Shown here in pieces: positions 19,301 through 31,100 of a stretch of DNA of 64,000 bases. Below the pieces are notes generated by a model. That model had not been told where the DNA came from. It did no database searches and saw only the letters and a list, made by a program, of their open reading frames with translations. The translations under genes were made by a program, and so were the position numbers. Each line of letters begins with the position of its first letter. Within the stretch, counting starts at the first letter, position 1. Source of the DNA: Thelonectria olida (lineage: Eukaryota; Ascomycota; Sordariomycetes; Hypocreales; Nectriaceae); the NCBI GenBank assembly GCA_020736575.1, contig JAGPYM010000093.1, positions 1 through 64,000 of the forward strand. The letters run 5' to 3'.

Positions 19301-21149
19301 TCCAGTACAGGAAAAAGGAAGGCGTATCGTTGCGGGCTGCCACGCACCCGTAGGCACGAAGACTTACAAATTCTTCAAACGTCGATTGGGATCCCATGAC
19401 CATGTACCGCCTATGCACCTGCTTGAACCGCTCAAGCTGTTTGAACCGCGGCCGGCGTTCGATTCCTAGAAGAGCATACGGCCGCAGGGGGAGAGCTCGC
19501 TCAAGGAAAAGGAGTCGCTGGATGTATATGAGTCCAGAAAGGTAAGGTGTGTAGGAACGCGCGTTGTGGAAGCTGTTGGTTGCTCCCGAGAATGCAAGTA
19601 TACCGCTGAAGTACACAAGCACCGTCGAGCTTGGTTGGCCATCCGTCAACCGTTCCGTACATAGCGCGAGACTCAGGCCGAAGACGAGCTCGGCAAGGGA
19701 GACAAGGGACTCAACTCTCTCGGGCCTTTTGGCGAAGTCCCCTACTCCATTCTCATCGTCATCGCTAGGTATGTAAACATCATCATCACTGTCCTCATCG
19801 ATGGTGCTGTACAGGTCGCTGTCGTCGTCATCGTCGTCTTCCCTGTCGAGGCCTCCGTAAACATTTCCATCCATATCCATATCCTCATACTCGACTCGCA
19901 TTTCATCCCCACCCGCCTCTTCAGCCCGCTCTTCCGCCTGAGCCACATCCTCGGTATCCAAAGGTAGATTGGCCAGGTCTTCATGATGCCAAATTTCATT
20001 AAGGAAACGATCCAGCTTCTTGTTAAAATGCACGCCAATAAGCCGCTCTCGTTGCTTCGCGTCCATGCGGTATACCCGAAAACAGAAGGCTAATGCTTTT
20101 TTTAGTAGTAAGCGGTATCTGGTGGTTGATGAGGCATGTTTGACCAGTGTGAACGGCTTGGTATAAGGCATATGGGGATGGTTGCTTTTCAGCCAGCAAA
20201 GGAGATTGCGACTCGTCCTGTGAACGGTCTCTTCACAGCGGTCCATAACCACATCCACGACCTTCAAGATTCCATCGATCTTAATCTCATCTTCGCGCGG
20301 GCTAACTAGATCGGTGGAGAGACCAGGGACTCGGGCTGCGCTAGCCAGGAGGTACGGCGGCGCATCTGGCCGCCCATAGAAACTTAGATAGGGTGTCTGG
20401 ATAAGGCAACGGTGCAGGCTTCGGTCCCTATTCCTGTACGTGATGTCCCACCTCGTTCTCTCCAGCCATGGCCGCTGCTCGGCGTACATGGTCGCCGAGC
20501 CGGCCGCTGAGCTTTGCATATCGGCTGCAAGGCCGTGGTTGCGCTGGTGCTCGCGCTCCTGCACAGATCTGATCAAGTCCTGTTGTTCTTGACCAGTCCT
20601 GTCTCGGCGGCTCAAAGCTGACCCACTCATGTGGCCCACAGGCACCGTCGGTCGGGTCAGTTGGCCATCGCGCTCAACAATCCAGTAGACTCGAGACGAG
20701 CCAGAGGCCCAAGCTTGCAAGTAAACGTACTCGAAATATGCCTCCATGTCCGCCCGCCTGGTAGATCTCCGCGGGTGTTGGGGATACTCGGGTAGGTCTT
20801 GGCTATAGTGTTGCATGATGAGAGTGAGGTTGATGGTGCGATAGCTGCAATGCAGACAGGAAAATCCATCGTAAGACCGGAGCCTTTGCTCTTCAGGCGA
20901 GCCGTCAACAAGAGGCGCAGCTCCACCTGAACTTTTCAGCTCTAGTTTAGCCAATACCTTAGAGAGACCTCTCCGCCGAGGTAGGGGGATGCCGTGTTCA
21001 TCACGTAGATGATTGGTAGGGTTAGACCCAACGGGGGAAATGGCGTGTCTGCATTTCTTGTCGAAACAGATCAACAGTCGTGACTTGGGATGGACCCATA
21101 AAGAAAGTGACTCGAGAAACTTAGCGGAGGCAATAGGTATTGGGTCCAT
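16302..21149 (-). CDS. OrsD-domain, TLH-like protein without helicase motor (1615 aa)
   Basis: Residues 20-160 match the fungal OrsD (DUF3505) pattern: C28, C33, H47, H52, then GFSCLHC (C98, C101) with H114. The function of OrsD is unknown. Residues 735-930 correspond to the recombinase-like region of the helicase next door: LTGGQLPRWPEL (R745, E748), HHK (K779), R876 and QSGH-x8-Y (H916, Y925). R-to-K spacing is 34 against 35, and H-to-Y spacing is 9 in both. Acidic stretches cover 421-465 and a basic KRRR lies at 1152-1155, fitting a nuclear protein. Two Cys/His modules end the protein (C1238 to C1296 and C1462 to C1519, the second followed by RCQY at 1537-1540). No Walker A or DECH motif is present. 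The 4.8-kb frame needs no intron. It lies upstream of the helicase on the same strand, 297 bases apart. The ATG at 21149 is the first in frame. Confidence 0.82.
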   Translation of the reverse strand: MDPIPIASAKFLESLSLWVHPKSRLLICFDKKCRHAISPVGSNPTNHLRDEHGIPLPRRRGLSKVLAKLELKSSGGAAPLVDGSPEEQRLRSYDGFSCLHCSYRTINLTLIMQHYSQDLPEYPQHPRRSTRRADMEAYFEYVYLQAWASGSSRVYWIVERDGQLTRPTVPVGHMSGSALSRRDRTGQEQQDLIRSVQEREHQRNHGLAADMQSSAAGSATMYAEQRPWLERTRWDITYRNRDRSLHRCLIQTPYLSFYGRPDAPPYLLASAARVPGLSTDLVSPREDEIKIDGILKVVDVVMDRCEETVHRTSRNLLCWLKSNHPHMPYTKPFTLVKHASSTTRYRLLLKKALAFCFRVYRMDAKQRERLIGVHFNKKLDRFLNEIWHHEDLANLPLDTEDVAQAEERAEEAGGDEMRVEYEDMDMDGNVYGGLDREDDDDDDSDLYSTIDEDSDDDVYIPSDDDENGVGDFAKRPERVESLVSLAELVFGLSLALCTERLTDGQPSSTVLVYFSGILAFSGATNSFHNARSYTPYLSGLIYIQRLLFLERALPLRPYALLGIERRPRFKQLERFKQVHRRYMVMGSQSTFEEFVSLRAYGCVAARNDTPSFFLYWSDDGQRVSWGQGAEVSMGQFRSLTAYLIREANRLCNDLMFGLEPDIDLLKIKDNMANCDKGYSFVTDPKNELTSAYLDLFRSACTARSGCLSRGNSWNWSEVNQYLKKEEDFRELLGTGMSLTGGQLPRWPELSSLWVENDELGPRGLYVYKGYIIYVVRHHKAKSSTNREFVVVRFLPAELALAVFKYCAYIRPFINLLDRERGIVSPSEAGQSSSPLLFRTQTVSSNSKAWRTSRFTNVIRKVTTEAWGFAVNSRLLRQICIGVTEKHVREVYQPFNRFDDRSKDAHRNVVFAWQSGHRPLQRGSTYGLDGAFPTTMQPQLLDLYEWASLRWHEFLHLPSKLRPRMNAQVHSDRERILGHQPRLTSRGAEEILTAEMPVSEIQATPSQKRDRDRVVSTPVVVSSSSTSPDRTPAPEATENTPGRSLAEPSVPLSSSQPRPGWAIPVQQRQPRSSSQDPPEDENRQSETEARERGERAEYLSIIHQDDIEAFEREPRRQYQEQNAQDEVRHRHNGSTKRSNYQLRGSKDTVPPPKRRRTLPVNFTSQDVRDQSLNDDDWSHRPLFGHPGDIATSSAMVRRQAVLDHLGIRVGFSDDKNLLRAKTKLWSLGEQLEKWGTVGCQLCYVRGGMGLDHNLDDCTTVGSEVAQRLLGWLETLRLDRFIRARGNCSLCIETDQICEDVAIGLRVSSASTEEEKDRWRQTYTSATDSDGLCGNKPAIRRAIAALCAFDEQILGKALTTFISRKNDVDLTIGSQAVEWFERKVPHGETWVPQLLVVFDVLVTAFELHLRSPQQADRRADQDHAISSGPSEEQPSGIPSLEMSWGDSNEAAEWRTVMDWWAGKCSLCAGRGVRGPQIEHTLRQCPFGGKQTLKTELAEAIYEEGMRARGGCQGCALPREVCEAWAQSASGEWERDARVRCQYGRQAYDTAIGFFHCKNSKFRIELMESMADEGLNDFDGEGVAVWLGEKIIVGGMEASEIMRQLRWWSRMVWDDMRG

Positions 21150-21509
21150 GATGTCAACCGTTGCTTTTGCCGCTACTACTTTTCGATGTTCTTCTTCTAT
21201 TCCTCTTCTCTTTAATATTAGGCGGAAGACTAAAAGGCGGGAGATAGTAGTATACTACGTAGTAAAGTGGATAGTTGGAACGGGAAGTGGAAGTGGTGGA
21301 GTAGTGAAAGGAACGAGTGCACGGATAGAAAATAGATAAACAACAGGTTGTTTTTGTCGAACCTTGTTACTGTGTCAACGTGCACGGACAAAAAGTGTAG
21401 AATCTAAGGGTGGTTTTTCGGGAAAACACCGGGGAATTTCATGGTAGTCCGGGTTGGCACGGACGAAAAGTAGATAATGCGGCGCGATTTGGATAAACAT
21501 TCGTACAGT
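21150..21509. promoter_or_regulatory. Upstream region of the OrsD-type gene
   Basis: This is ordinary-composition sequence between the gene start and the sharp drop to AT-rich DNA at about 21510. It should hold the promoter of the minus-strand gene. No TATA box can be assigned with confidence. It contains the three related short repeats listed separately. Confidence 0.4.
21317..21479. repeat. Three copies of a GCACGGA-centred motif
   Basis: Copies lie at 21317-21341, 21380-21404 and 21455-21479. Each has the form (T)GCACGGA, two to three variable bases, AAAA, then GTAGA or ATAGA. All are in the same orientation, spaced 63 and 75 bases apart, about 170-330 bases upstream of the OrsD-type start codon. 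They could be protein-binding sites or sub-terminal repeats of an element. Confidence 0.65.
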
Positions 21510-22807
21510 AAGATCCTTCTTATTATAATATAAGTTATTACTAGCAAGGATAACTTTATTAAAAGGGCTAGATTCTATCTAATTGTAACTATTTTATACT
21601 ATTACTAGTATTTTCCTATATTTCTATTTATTAATATTACTTAAGTATTTCTTACTTTTAGGGATGGGTTTAAACTTTTAGTTAGTTTTATTAGAGTTTT
21701 AATACTTACTTTTAAAATATTCCTTTTTTTTATAATTCTAATAGAAAACTTACAAATAATTGCATTTAATAGTGCCAAGTTCTATTAGGCCTAAATTGAT
21801 ATTATAAAAAGTATTTCCTTATTACTATCTTCCTTAATTAGTATTATACTAGGGTTGCTTATTTTAGTTATTATTTCCAGTAGTTAGGTTCTACTTTTTA
21901 TATTATAAGAATTATTTATTATTAATTTTAATAGCTTATCTAATATATTTAATAAGTGTTATTAGTCTTTTATACTTATATAGCTCTTTTTAGACTATTT
22001 ATTTTAATCTATTAAAAAAGAGTAATATAAGGGCGTCTTATCCCTAATAGGATAGCTTAACTGCCAATTAGGTAAATAAAGTTCTATAGTCTAATACTAA
22101 TTTGAGTTATTTAAGTAATTTAATTTAGTTTTTAGCTTTAGACTTTTTATTAATTGTTTTAAAAGCTTATTTAAGTTCTTATTTAAAAATAGTATAACTT
22201 TTATAAATATATTAAATGCATTTGTCTTATTTAGTAGTTTGCTTATTATTATAATTTCTTATAATAGGTTTAAACTAAAGTCCTGTATTACTAGTAAATT
22301 GTCCGGCTGTATAATAGACTTTAGAAAAATTATTATAAAACTAAATAGAATAGTATAAGAAGAATGTATTTATATTAGTAATAAATATCTAGAGGTTGTA
22401 TATATTACTATTAAACTTTTTAAGTGTAATAAGCTTAAGGATTTCTCTAGAGTTACATTTAATAGTAGTAGTAGTAGTAAGGTTATTAAAATTATTAGTT
22501 TAATTTTATTATAAGGCTTATTAGTCTTATTAGATTATAAGGATTCTAATAATCTTATTTTATATTATTTTAATCTTTATATTAAAAGTGCGGACTTCAC
22601 TCTTATACTAGACTTACATTTTACACATATTAAGTTAGAATTGCTTGCAATTGTTATTAGATATTATACTCTAATCTTCTATTTTAATATTTATAGGAGG
22701 AGTAATATAAGCTATATTATTACCTTACTAATACTAGGTAGCTATAATAATAATTCTTAATATTACTTAGGGTAATATAGTAACCTTTTAAATAAGAGCT
22801 TTTAATA
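21510..22807 (-). mobile_element. RIP-degraded internal fragment of a gypsy element (A2), 5' (gag-side) part
   Basis: The stretch 21660-21900 is clearly homologous to 29618-29860 inside element A, in the same orientation, so this is the gag-side interior of a related element read on the minus strand. The bases just left of 22808 match the sequence just inside the 5' LTR of A (30640-30687). The left boundary is the shift in composition at about 21510. The rest of A2, including its 3' LTR, is missing. Confidence 0.75.
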
Positions 22808-22967
22808 TATAATAATCTAGTTAATTTCTAATAAATAAGACTAGAGGGTTCTAGGTTTATATTAGTAGAAAGATTAGGGTATTAAGGTTTAAATAATATA
22901 GTAGGTTATTATATTTAATAATATACTTAAAGTAGATAAGTGTAATTAAATTGTATTAAAAGCTAAA
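22808..22967 (-). repeat. LTR of A2, first piece (interrupted by element A)
   Basis: The 160 bases match the first 160 bases of the 413-bp LTRs of element A as read on the + strand. It breaks at CTAAA (22963-22967), and the remainder continues at 31101 with TTAAA. This is a 5-bp target duplication one transition apart. Confidence 0.82.
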
Positions 22968-23380
22968 TGTAATAATTTAGTTAGTTTTCTAATAGATAAA
23001 AACTAGAGGGTTTTAGGTTTATATTAGTAGAGAGATTAGAGTGTTAAGGTCTAAGTGGTATATAAGAAGTAGTAGGTTATTATATTTAGTAATATATTTA
23101 AAATAAATAAGTATAATTAAATTATATTAAAAGCTAAAGTAGTTATATCTATTTAATATATTAAAAGAATATATTTATATACTAGCTATTTTTATAAGTT
23201 AATTGTAATTAACTTAAGTTAAACTGACCTAGTTTAACTTATATAGTTAAGTTATATTAAACTGACCTAGTTTAATATATATGTGGTATTTTATATTTAT
23301 AAGGTAGTTTTTATAAGTTTACTAGTTTTACTATAGCTAACTGCCTAGTCCCTTATAGGGTTATAATATAAGCTGTAATA
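22968..23380 (-). repeat. 3' LTR of element A (413 bp)
   Basis: As read on +, it starts TGTAATAATTTAG and ends GCTGTAATA, the mutated form of a TGTTACGG...CGTTACA LTR read in reverse. It has the same length as the partner LTR at 30688-31100. Confidence 0.88.
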
Positions 23381-23399
23381 TAATATCTTTCCTTTATTA

Positions 23400-26300
23400 G
23401 TCTTATTTTTAAGACTATATAAGTAGGCTATAGTCCTATAAGTTAGTTCTCTAATTAACTTACTTTTATTTTTTTACTTTTCTAGCTAATAATATGTTAG
23501 GTTGTATTATTAAAACTATTTTATATTTGAAAATTATAGTTAAAAGATATGGCAATCTTATTAAAATAATTAAGAAGTTTAGTTTTAAAATATTATACTA
23601 TTCCGCTTATTTTAAAGCTAATTATTATCCTTATATAATAGCAGAGGGTAAATAGTAATATAACTTCTATATAGAGAAAAAGTATACTTAATATAATTTT
23701 AATAGTATTACTTTTTAAGTATATTTATAAAAAAATAAATATTTGTTTTATTTTTTACTAATAGGTTGCAGTTACTTATATTTTATATAAGAAAAATTGT
23801 TTAAAGGAGTAAAAGGAGTAGGTAAAGGCTAACTTATTAGAGGCTTTAGTTTGGTTGTAATAGTTATATTATTAGGAGAAATATTTATAAGAGAAAGTAG
23901 TAGAAATAGTTCGTTAGGGTTATAAGGATTTAAATAAGTTAGAGGAGTTAGAATATTAGGATAAGGAGGAGCGCTATTCTACTAAGGTAGGAGCTCTTTT
24001 TAAGATTTAGCTTTTAAAAGATTATAGGGTTATTAACTGGAGTGCGGTTCCTTTTAAGGCTTTATTTACTTTTAATACTTCTAGTAGAAGTCCTTTAATA
24101 GGCACTATATATAGGTAAGGTATTCTAATAGTTTCTATATATTTTCTAATATATTATATTCTTTCTATTTAATAAAGTATTTAATTTATCTATCTTTTTT
24201 TATTATTTTAAGGATTTCTTTTATTTTATATTTTTTAAGATTTTTAATTTTAGTTTCTAGTCTGTTCCCTATTTTAATAATAATTATTCCTTTTATTAGT
24301 TTAAATAAGAAGATATAAAAGATTAGGTAGTGTTTTAATTTTAAGTCCAGTTTATAATTATTTTCTAAGATTTTTTCTAAAATTTTATAAGGTCTAATAT
24401 ATTTATAATTAAGTTTTTTATTTAGTCTTTTTATATTAATATTTTTTATAGTAAGGAATACTATATTTCCCTTTAAGAAGGTTAGTCCTTTTAACCTTTT
24501 CTAGTTATAGTATTTTTTATACATTTTCTAAATAAAAGAAAGTTTTATATGCATTTCTTTATATAAATTCTTAAGTTAATCTAATATAAGGATAGCTACT
24601 AGTGCAAGTAGTCCATTCCTTAAATCTTTATAAGTATTAAGGGTAAATTTAAAATTTATATAACTTAGTATAATTTTAGTACTTTTATTAATAGCTATAT
24701 TATAGGCTAATTGTACTATTAGTAGCTTTTTAACCTAATTATTCTAAATATAATTAATATAATAATAAAGGTAGGTTTTTAAGATTTAATTTATTTATTT
24801 AGTCTATTTATTAACTTATAGTTTTTAAGTAGTAGTTAACTTATAGTTTAATTTGATTCTTATTATAAGGTATTATTAAAAGTTTAAAAAAAAGGGTAGT
24901 CCTCTATTTAAAATAATTATATTAGGTAGTCTATATATGCTAATAATATTTTATAAGAAAATATAGGAAAATTCTTTTATATTGGTTGCTTTTTAATATA
25001 GAATAAAATAAGAAAATTTAGTAAGTCTATTAATAATAATTAGAATGCTATTATAGGCCGTGCTTATTATAGGGTCTAATAATAGGGGTAATTTTATAAT
25101 AAAGTTTATAGTAATTAAATTCTATAGTTGTTCCGCAACTAGTATAGGTTATAGCTTTCTATATAGTTTATATTATCTTACTTTTATTTTATTATAAATA
25201 AGGTACTATTTGATAATTTTCTTAATTGTTTTTTTAATTTTAAGAAATGAAAATGTTATTTTAACTTATTTAAGGGTTTTATTAATTCCTTAGTATTTAT
25301 AGAGCGGGTGTTTATAGATTTTTTATATAAGGTCCTTTTATAAGTATTCTAGTACCTATTATTTATCTATCTTTTACTTGCTTAGTAGTTATTTATTATA
25401 TTTTAGGATTTATTTAAATAGTAGATTTCCCTATTTTACTATATGTACTATTGCAAGGGTCTTTCTTTTATATTATTAGTATTAATTGTAATAGAGGTAG
25501 TTATTTAGTCCTTCTCCCTCCTATTAAAAGTTATTATTAAAAAACATTTAAAATTATTAGTTGTTTTATTTTTTATAATATTTAATAGTTTTATAATAGT
25601 ATTTAATAAATTTGTTTTTTAGTTTCTAGGGTAGGTAGATTATTTTTTAATAGGTAATTATTCCTAATATTAAATTAATCTAGTCCGCTTGTTTAATAAT
25701 AAGTTATTTAAGCTTATTTTTAGTAATTAACTGTCTAATATAAGTCTTTTATTATTTTATTAAATATTTAAGGATATATTATATAATAGTAGTTATAATA
25801 TATTTTTATTTTAAATGTCTTTTAGGCGTGAAAGTTAGTAGTTATTTTTCTATTTTAATTTTGCTTATATTAAAATTAGATTGTTAGCTAATAGTGTTAG
25901 TTTTACTATTTTCTAATCCTTTCTTATATTTAATAATATAGTTAAATTCTAATAGGTATTTAGTATATTTGAGTTATTATCTGTTAAGTTATTATATAAT
26001 AGTGAAGTGTGAGATATTTTTATAGTTTGTATAGATTATAACTTAATAGTAGCTTTCTAGTAGGTATTATTAAAACTCTTTAAAAGCTTAAACTATTATA
26101 AGGAATTCTTTATTATAAATAGGGTAATTAAGTTTTACTCTATATAACTTATAGGAGTAAAATGCAATTAGATGTAACTTTCTATTATTATTATATTATC
26201 TAATCTGGGCTCCTAGGGTAAAGTTTAAAAAGTCCATTTCTAATTTAATAGGTTATATAAGGTTAAATATTTTAAATATTAGTTTGCTAAAAATAAGATT

Positions 26301-29300
26301 TTTAATTTTATTAAAGGCTTTTTAAATATTAGGTTTTTAAATAAATAGTCGATCCTTCTTTATTAACTTAGTAAGTAGTGCGGCTAGTTTCCTAAAATTT
26401 TTAAGGAACTTATAATAGTAGTTTGCAAATTTTAGGAAGGCTTATACTTCCTTAACTAACTCTAGTTTCTTCTAGTCCTTAATTATTAAAAGTTTCTTTA
26501 GGTCTATTTATATCTTATTATAAGAGATAATATATTTTAGAAATTTTACTTTTAAAGTGTGGAAATAACTTTTCTCCAGTTTAACTAGTAGTTTAGCATT
26601 TTTAAAAGCTTATAATACCTTATAAATATATTCTATATATTCTTATTCCGTTCTAAAGAAGATAAGGATATTATTAAGGTAGTATATTATAAATATATTT
26701 AAATATTCTTATAATATATTATTAATTATTTATTAAAATATTACTAGTATATTAGTAAGATTAAAAGGTATAATAAAATATTTATATAATTTAAACTTTA
26801 TTCTAAAGGCAGTTTTCCATTTATATTCTTTTTAATATAAATAAGGTTATAAGCTCCCTTTAGATCTAATATAGTAAAGTATTTCATTTTATAGAGTTAG
26901 TCCTTTAGTTTATTAATTAAAAGTAAGGGTGTTTTATTTTTAATAGTAATATTATTAAGCTTATAATAGTTTATAATAAGTTGGAGCTTTTTATTCTTTT
27001 TAGGAATAAATATAACTGGATAGCCTGCTTCTAACTTGGAAATCCTAATATATCTTTTCCTTAATATTTCTTTAAGGTAGTTTTTAAGCTTATGCAGCTA
27101 TACTTTATTAAAATTATAAATAGGGTGGAATATAATTAATATTCCATTTTTAAGCTAAATCTTATAATCCTATTAAAAATGCTTTAATAGACCTATTTCC
27201 AGTTTTTTAGCAAATAGTTTTTTATAAACTTAGTATTATACTAGTATATTTTTAAGTCTATTATTAGTTAGTGCCTTATTTTATTACTTAAGGTCTTTAT
27301 TTATTTATATAAATATTTTCTTAAGGAATGCAATTATTTATTATATTTATTATATTTACTCTTTTTTATATTTATATTATATTCCTTTTAGAGGTTATAC
27401 TTTCTCTATAAGTTAGGGAGTATTTTTATTATTACTCTACTATACTTTTTTATCCTTTTTAATAGAAGTTTAAAATCTTATATTATTTGAATTATTATTT
27501 ATATTATTAGTTATATTACTTTAAAAGGTTTGCACTTAGCTAATATACTAACTAATAAAAGGGTTATATTAATAAAACTATAAGTAACTTAAAAGTAGGT
27601 TATATTTTTAAAAAGGTATAATATTAAAATTAACTCCCTAATTCTTTCCTTTAATAAATATTTTAAAATAATCAATTTTATAAGTAATTTATCTATTTTT
27701 ATATTTAAATAGTTTTCCTTCTATATTAAATATCTTATAAGGTATATTCTTATCCTTTTATAATAGCTTAAAATAGTTAACTATTTATAAATTAACTCTA
27801 TTTATTTCTACTTTACTATCTACTAATATAGTAAACTATTATCCCTTAATTTGTACTTATAGTATTATCTATTATTATAGTAATATATTATTAGGTCTTT
27901 ATATTATATATAGAGCTCTTTTTAAAGGTTCTGCAAATTCCTCCTATTTTAGCCAGTTTTATAGCTCTATTATAGGCAGCTTTTATTATTTTTTAACTAT
28001 TTATATACATCCTTAACCTATTATTCTACAGTTTTATTTTATAAAGTGCATATATTATAAGGTTATATAGGTTATCTCTAATATGTTTAGTACTAATTTG
28101 CTATTTTAGCTTGTTTATATATAAGGTATTTTTAATACTAATATTTAAGTGCATTATGCATCCTATTTATATATTTCTTAGGCAGAAGATATATATAGTT
28201 TATAAAAATAGTAATATTTAAGTATAGTAACCAGCTTGCATTTTTTTAATTTATAAGGTTAGTAGCTTAATACTATTATTCTATAGGGTATAGCCCTATT
28301 TATATTAGATAGTAGTTATTTTAGGCTTTATATAGTAAGTGCTATATATATATATAATTATAGTATAATACTTATAAAATTATATAATAGTTAGGGTGTA
28401 TTAGATTTAAAATAGGTATATTATTATTATAAAATTAGTAGGGTTTATAGTTTCTTATTTAAATTATTTATTAGTTTGCATTATAAATATAAAAGTTTTT
28501 AATAGTAACCCTTTATTTTTTAATAATTAACTTATAAATTAGGTGAACTTATTATAATTCTATTTTAATATCTTCTTTTAAGCTAGTATTATTAGTTTTA
28601 GGAATTATTTCTTTTTTAAGTAACTTATAAATTTATATTTATTATATTAGAATACTATTAGTAAGCGAGTTTAGAAATATATACTAGGTAGTAATAGGTA
28701 GTTTTAGTTTTTAAGCTTATTTATAATTTAATATTATAAAAAATAGTTTAGAAATATTATTTCCTACTTAGATTATAAGTTCTTATTTAACTAGGTTAAC
28801 AAGGTCTTAATCTGCTAGGCTTAAGTTAAGGTTTTTAATAATTATTCTATTTCTAGCATGCCGGGTTAACTATAGACTTGTTAGTTAACTATTAGGTAGT
28901 GTATGCTATAATCTTATTACTTAGTTAGGCGCTTGCACATATCCTATTATTTCCTTATTATTCTTTCTAATTATTTTGTTTTTTCGGACTATTACTAGTA
29001 TCTTTATATTATCTTAGTTAGTAAAATCGGTTTTTTATAGCGTTAGGACTGGTCTTTATATAGTATATTTAGTAATATCTTATTTATATATACTACTTTA
29101 AGCATTTAGTAAGGCGTTTGTATTAATATTATTACACTCTACTTCTTCTTATTCCTTATATAAGTTTTATAATACTAGGAGTATAATACTACTAGGAATT
29201 CCTCTATTATTATAACTGCTTTATACTATTACTAAGGTTTTTCTTAGGATATTTTAACTAGGTCTTTTATTTTTAAGTGTGCTAATTAATACTTTTACCT

Positions 29301-30600
29301 ATTTCTTATCTTTATAAACCTAGCAATCTCTTAGGCAGGTTTCTTTATATATTATAAGTTGCATTTTCTATTTTCCTTTCTACTAAGGCTTATAGGGGTA
29401 GTATCTATTATTCTTACTATTTTTATAAATATAGTAGTTATTATTATAGCATACTGTTTAGTATATTAGGGCATACTTGCGTTATTTATTATAACCTATT
29501 AGGTTAGTTATAACTATAGCAGTTACTGCTAGAGTTTTAATAGCTATCCTAACTACTATTTATAGTTTATTCTATTAGTTAGTATTATTTAAGCATCTCT
29601 TACCTTTTAGTATAAGTTTAAACTTCTAATTGGTTTTATTAGGGTTTTAATACTTACTTTTAAAATATCCCTTCTTTTTACAATTTTAATAAGTAACTTA
29701 TAAGTAATCTTACTAAATGGCTCCAAGTTCTATTAGACTTAAACTTATACTATAAGAGGTGTTTCCTTAGTAGCTTCTTCCTTTTCCTTTGCCCTTATTA
29801 TTTCCTTAATACTTATTAGGGTAGTAAGGGTTATAAGTAGTATTTCGCCTAATGCAGCATTCTTGGGCCTTCTTTTTCTTACATTTATACTACTATTTAT
29901 TAATTTTAATAGCTATAATAATATACTCTATAAGGGTCTTAAGTCGTTCTGCTTTATAAAGCTTATTCCTAACCTTATTTTTAAGACTCTTATAGAAAAT
30001 TTTAATAAGTATATTATTATTCTATTTAAGTTTAACTGCAATTTATTAAAATATAATAGTATGGGCGGTAGTAGACTTAATTTATTTAATCTTATAGATT
30101 TTAATAGCTGCTTGCCATTTTTTATTAACTATTCTAAAGGTATTTTTAAGTGCAGTTTTAAAGTTATTCCATTTTAAGAAGATATTAACTATATTTTAAT
30201 TTTAACTAATATTATTATTATACTTAAGATAGTCTTTTATAATAGGTTCGAACCAAATAGCTACAGTTCCCTCTATATAACTATAGGCATATATAACCCT
30301 TCCTTTAGCTAAGGCAAGTCTTTATAAGAACTAGTGGAAATAAGTCCTAAAATATATAAGAAAAGGTATAATATCTTTAAAGCTTCTATTAAAAGGTTCC
30401 AGTTAAGGTAGCTTAACTGCTTTACTAGAATTATATTTTCTATTCTATTAAACTATTAGGGCTTGCTATCCTTAATTCTATATTTAAGTATAGAGTTAGT
30501 TAATTAAATTTTAAAATTACTAGACTTTAATAGTAACCTCCATATTACTAGGTAGAGTATTATAAGCTAGGGGTAAGTTATTTAATATAGGGTTAGGAGT
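23400..30600 (-). pseudogene. gag-pol of element A, destroyed
   Basis: No reading frame of useful length remains. Comparison with element B on the opposite strand gives the expected order from right to left: gag, protease, reverse transcriptase (about 27100-26450), RNase H, integrase and chromodomain. Frames that stay open inside it, such as 29863-30177 on the + strand, are antisense chance frames. Confidence 0.75.
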
Positions 30601-30687
30601 ATTAGTAGGTTAACTTCTAGATATAATTATAGTAGTATAATATTACTTAGGGTAATATAATAACTTTTTAAATAAAAGCTTTTAATA

Positions 30688-31100
30688 TATAATAATCTAG
30701 TTAGTTTCCTAATAGATAAAAACTAGAGGGTTTTAGGTTTATATTAGTAGAGAGATTAGGGCGTTAAAGTCTAAGTAGTATATAAAAAGTAGTAAGTTAT
30801 TATATTTAGTAATATGCTTAAAATAGATAAGTATAACTAAATTGTATTAAAAGCTAAAATAGCTATATCTATTTAATATACTAAAGGAATATATTTATAT
30901 ACTAGCTACTTTTATAAGTTAATTGTAATTAACTTGAGTTAAACTAACCTAGTTTAACTTATATAATTAAGTTATATTAAACCGACCTAGTTTAATATAT
31001 ATATAGTGCTTTATATTTATAAGGTAGTTTTTATAAGTCTACTAGTTTTATTATAGCTAACTGCCTGGTCCCCCATAGGGTTATAACATGGGCTATAATA
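30688..31100 (-). repeat. 5' LTR of element A (413 bp)
   Basis: Matches 22968-23380 over the full length with transition differences. As read on +, it ends in GGGCTATAATA. Confidence 0.88.

Larger units (their letters stand above)
22968..31100 (-). mobile_element. Ty3/gypsy chromovirus-type LTR retrotransposon A, full length, RIP-degraded
   Basis: Two direct LTRs of 413 bp each flank an interior of about 7.3 kb. The 5' LTR is on the right (30688-31100) and the 3' LTR on the left (22968-23380). Coding direction is minus: the reverse complement near 26800 shows the reverse transcriptase core that is readable in element B. The whole element is homologous to B. Target duplication is CTAAA on the left and TTAAA at 31101-31105 on the right. 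Stops are everywhere, and CpA/TpG sites appear converted to TpA. Confidence 0.88.

Noticed and set aside
12729..21149. Idea that the OrsD-type gene and the helicase are one gene split by mutation
   Set aside because: Both contain their own recombinase-like region and C-terminal Cys module, so they are paralogues and not two halves.
22808..23380. A single 573-bp LTR at the left end of element A
   Set aside because: A second LTR start is visible at 22968 and the partner LTR is 413 bp; the first 160 bases belong to A2.
29863..30177. 104-codon + strand frame in element A
   Set aside because: Antisense to the gag region of a RIP-degraded element; chance frame.
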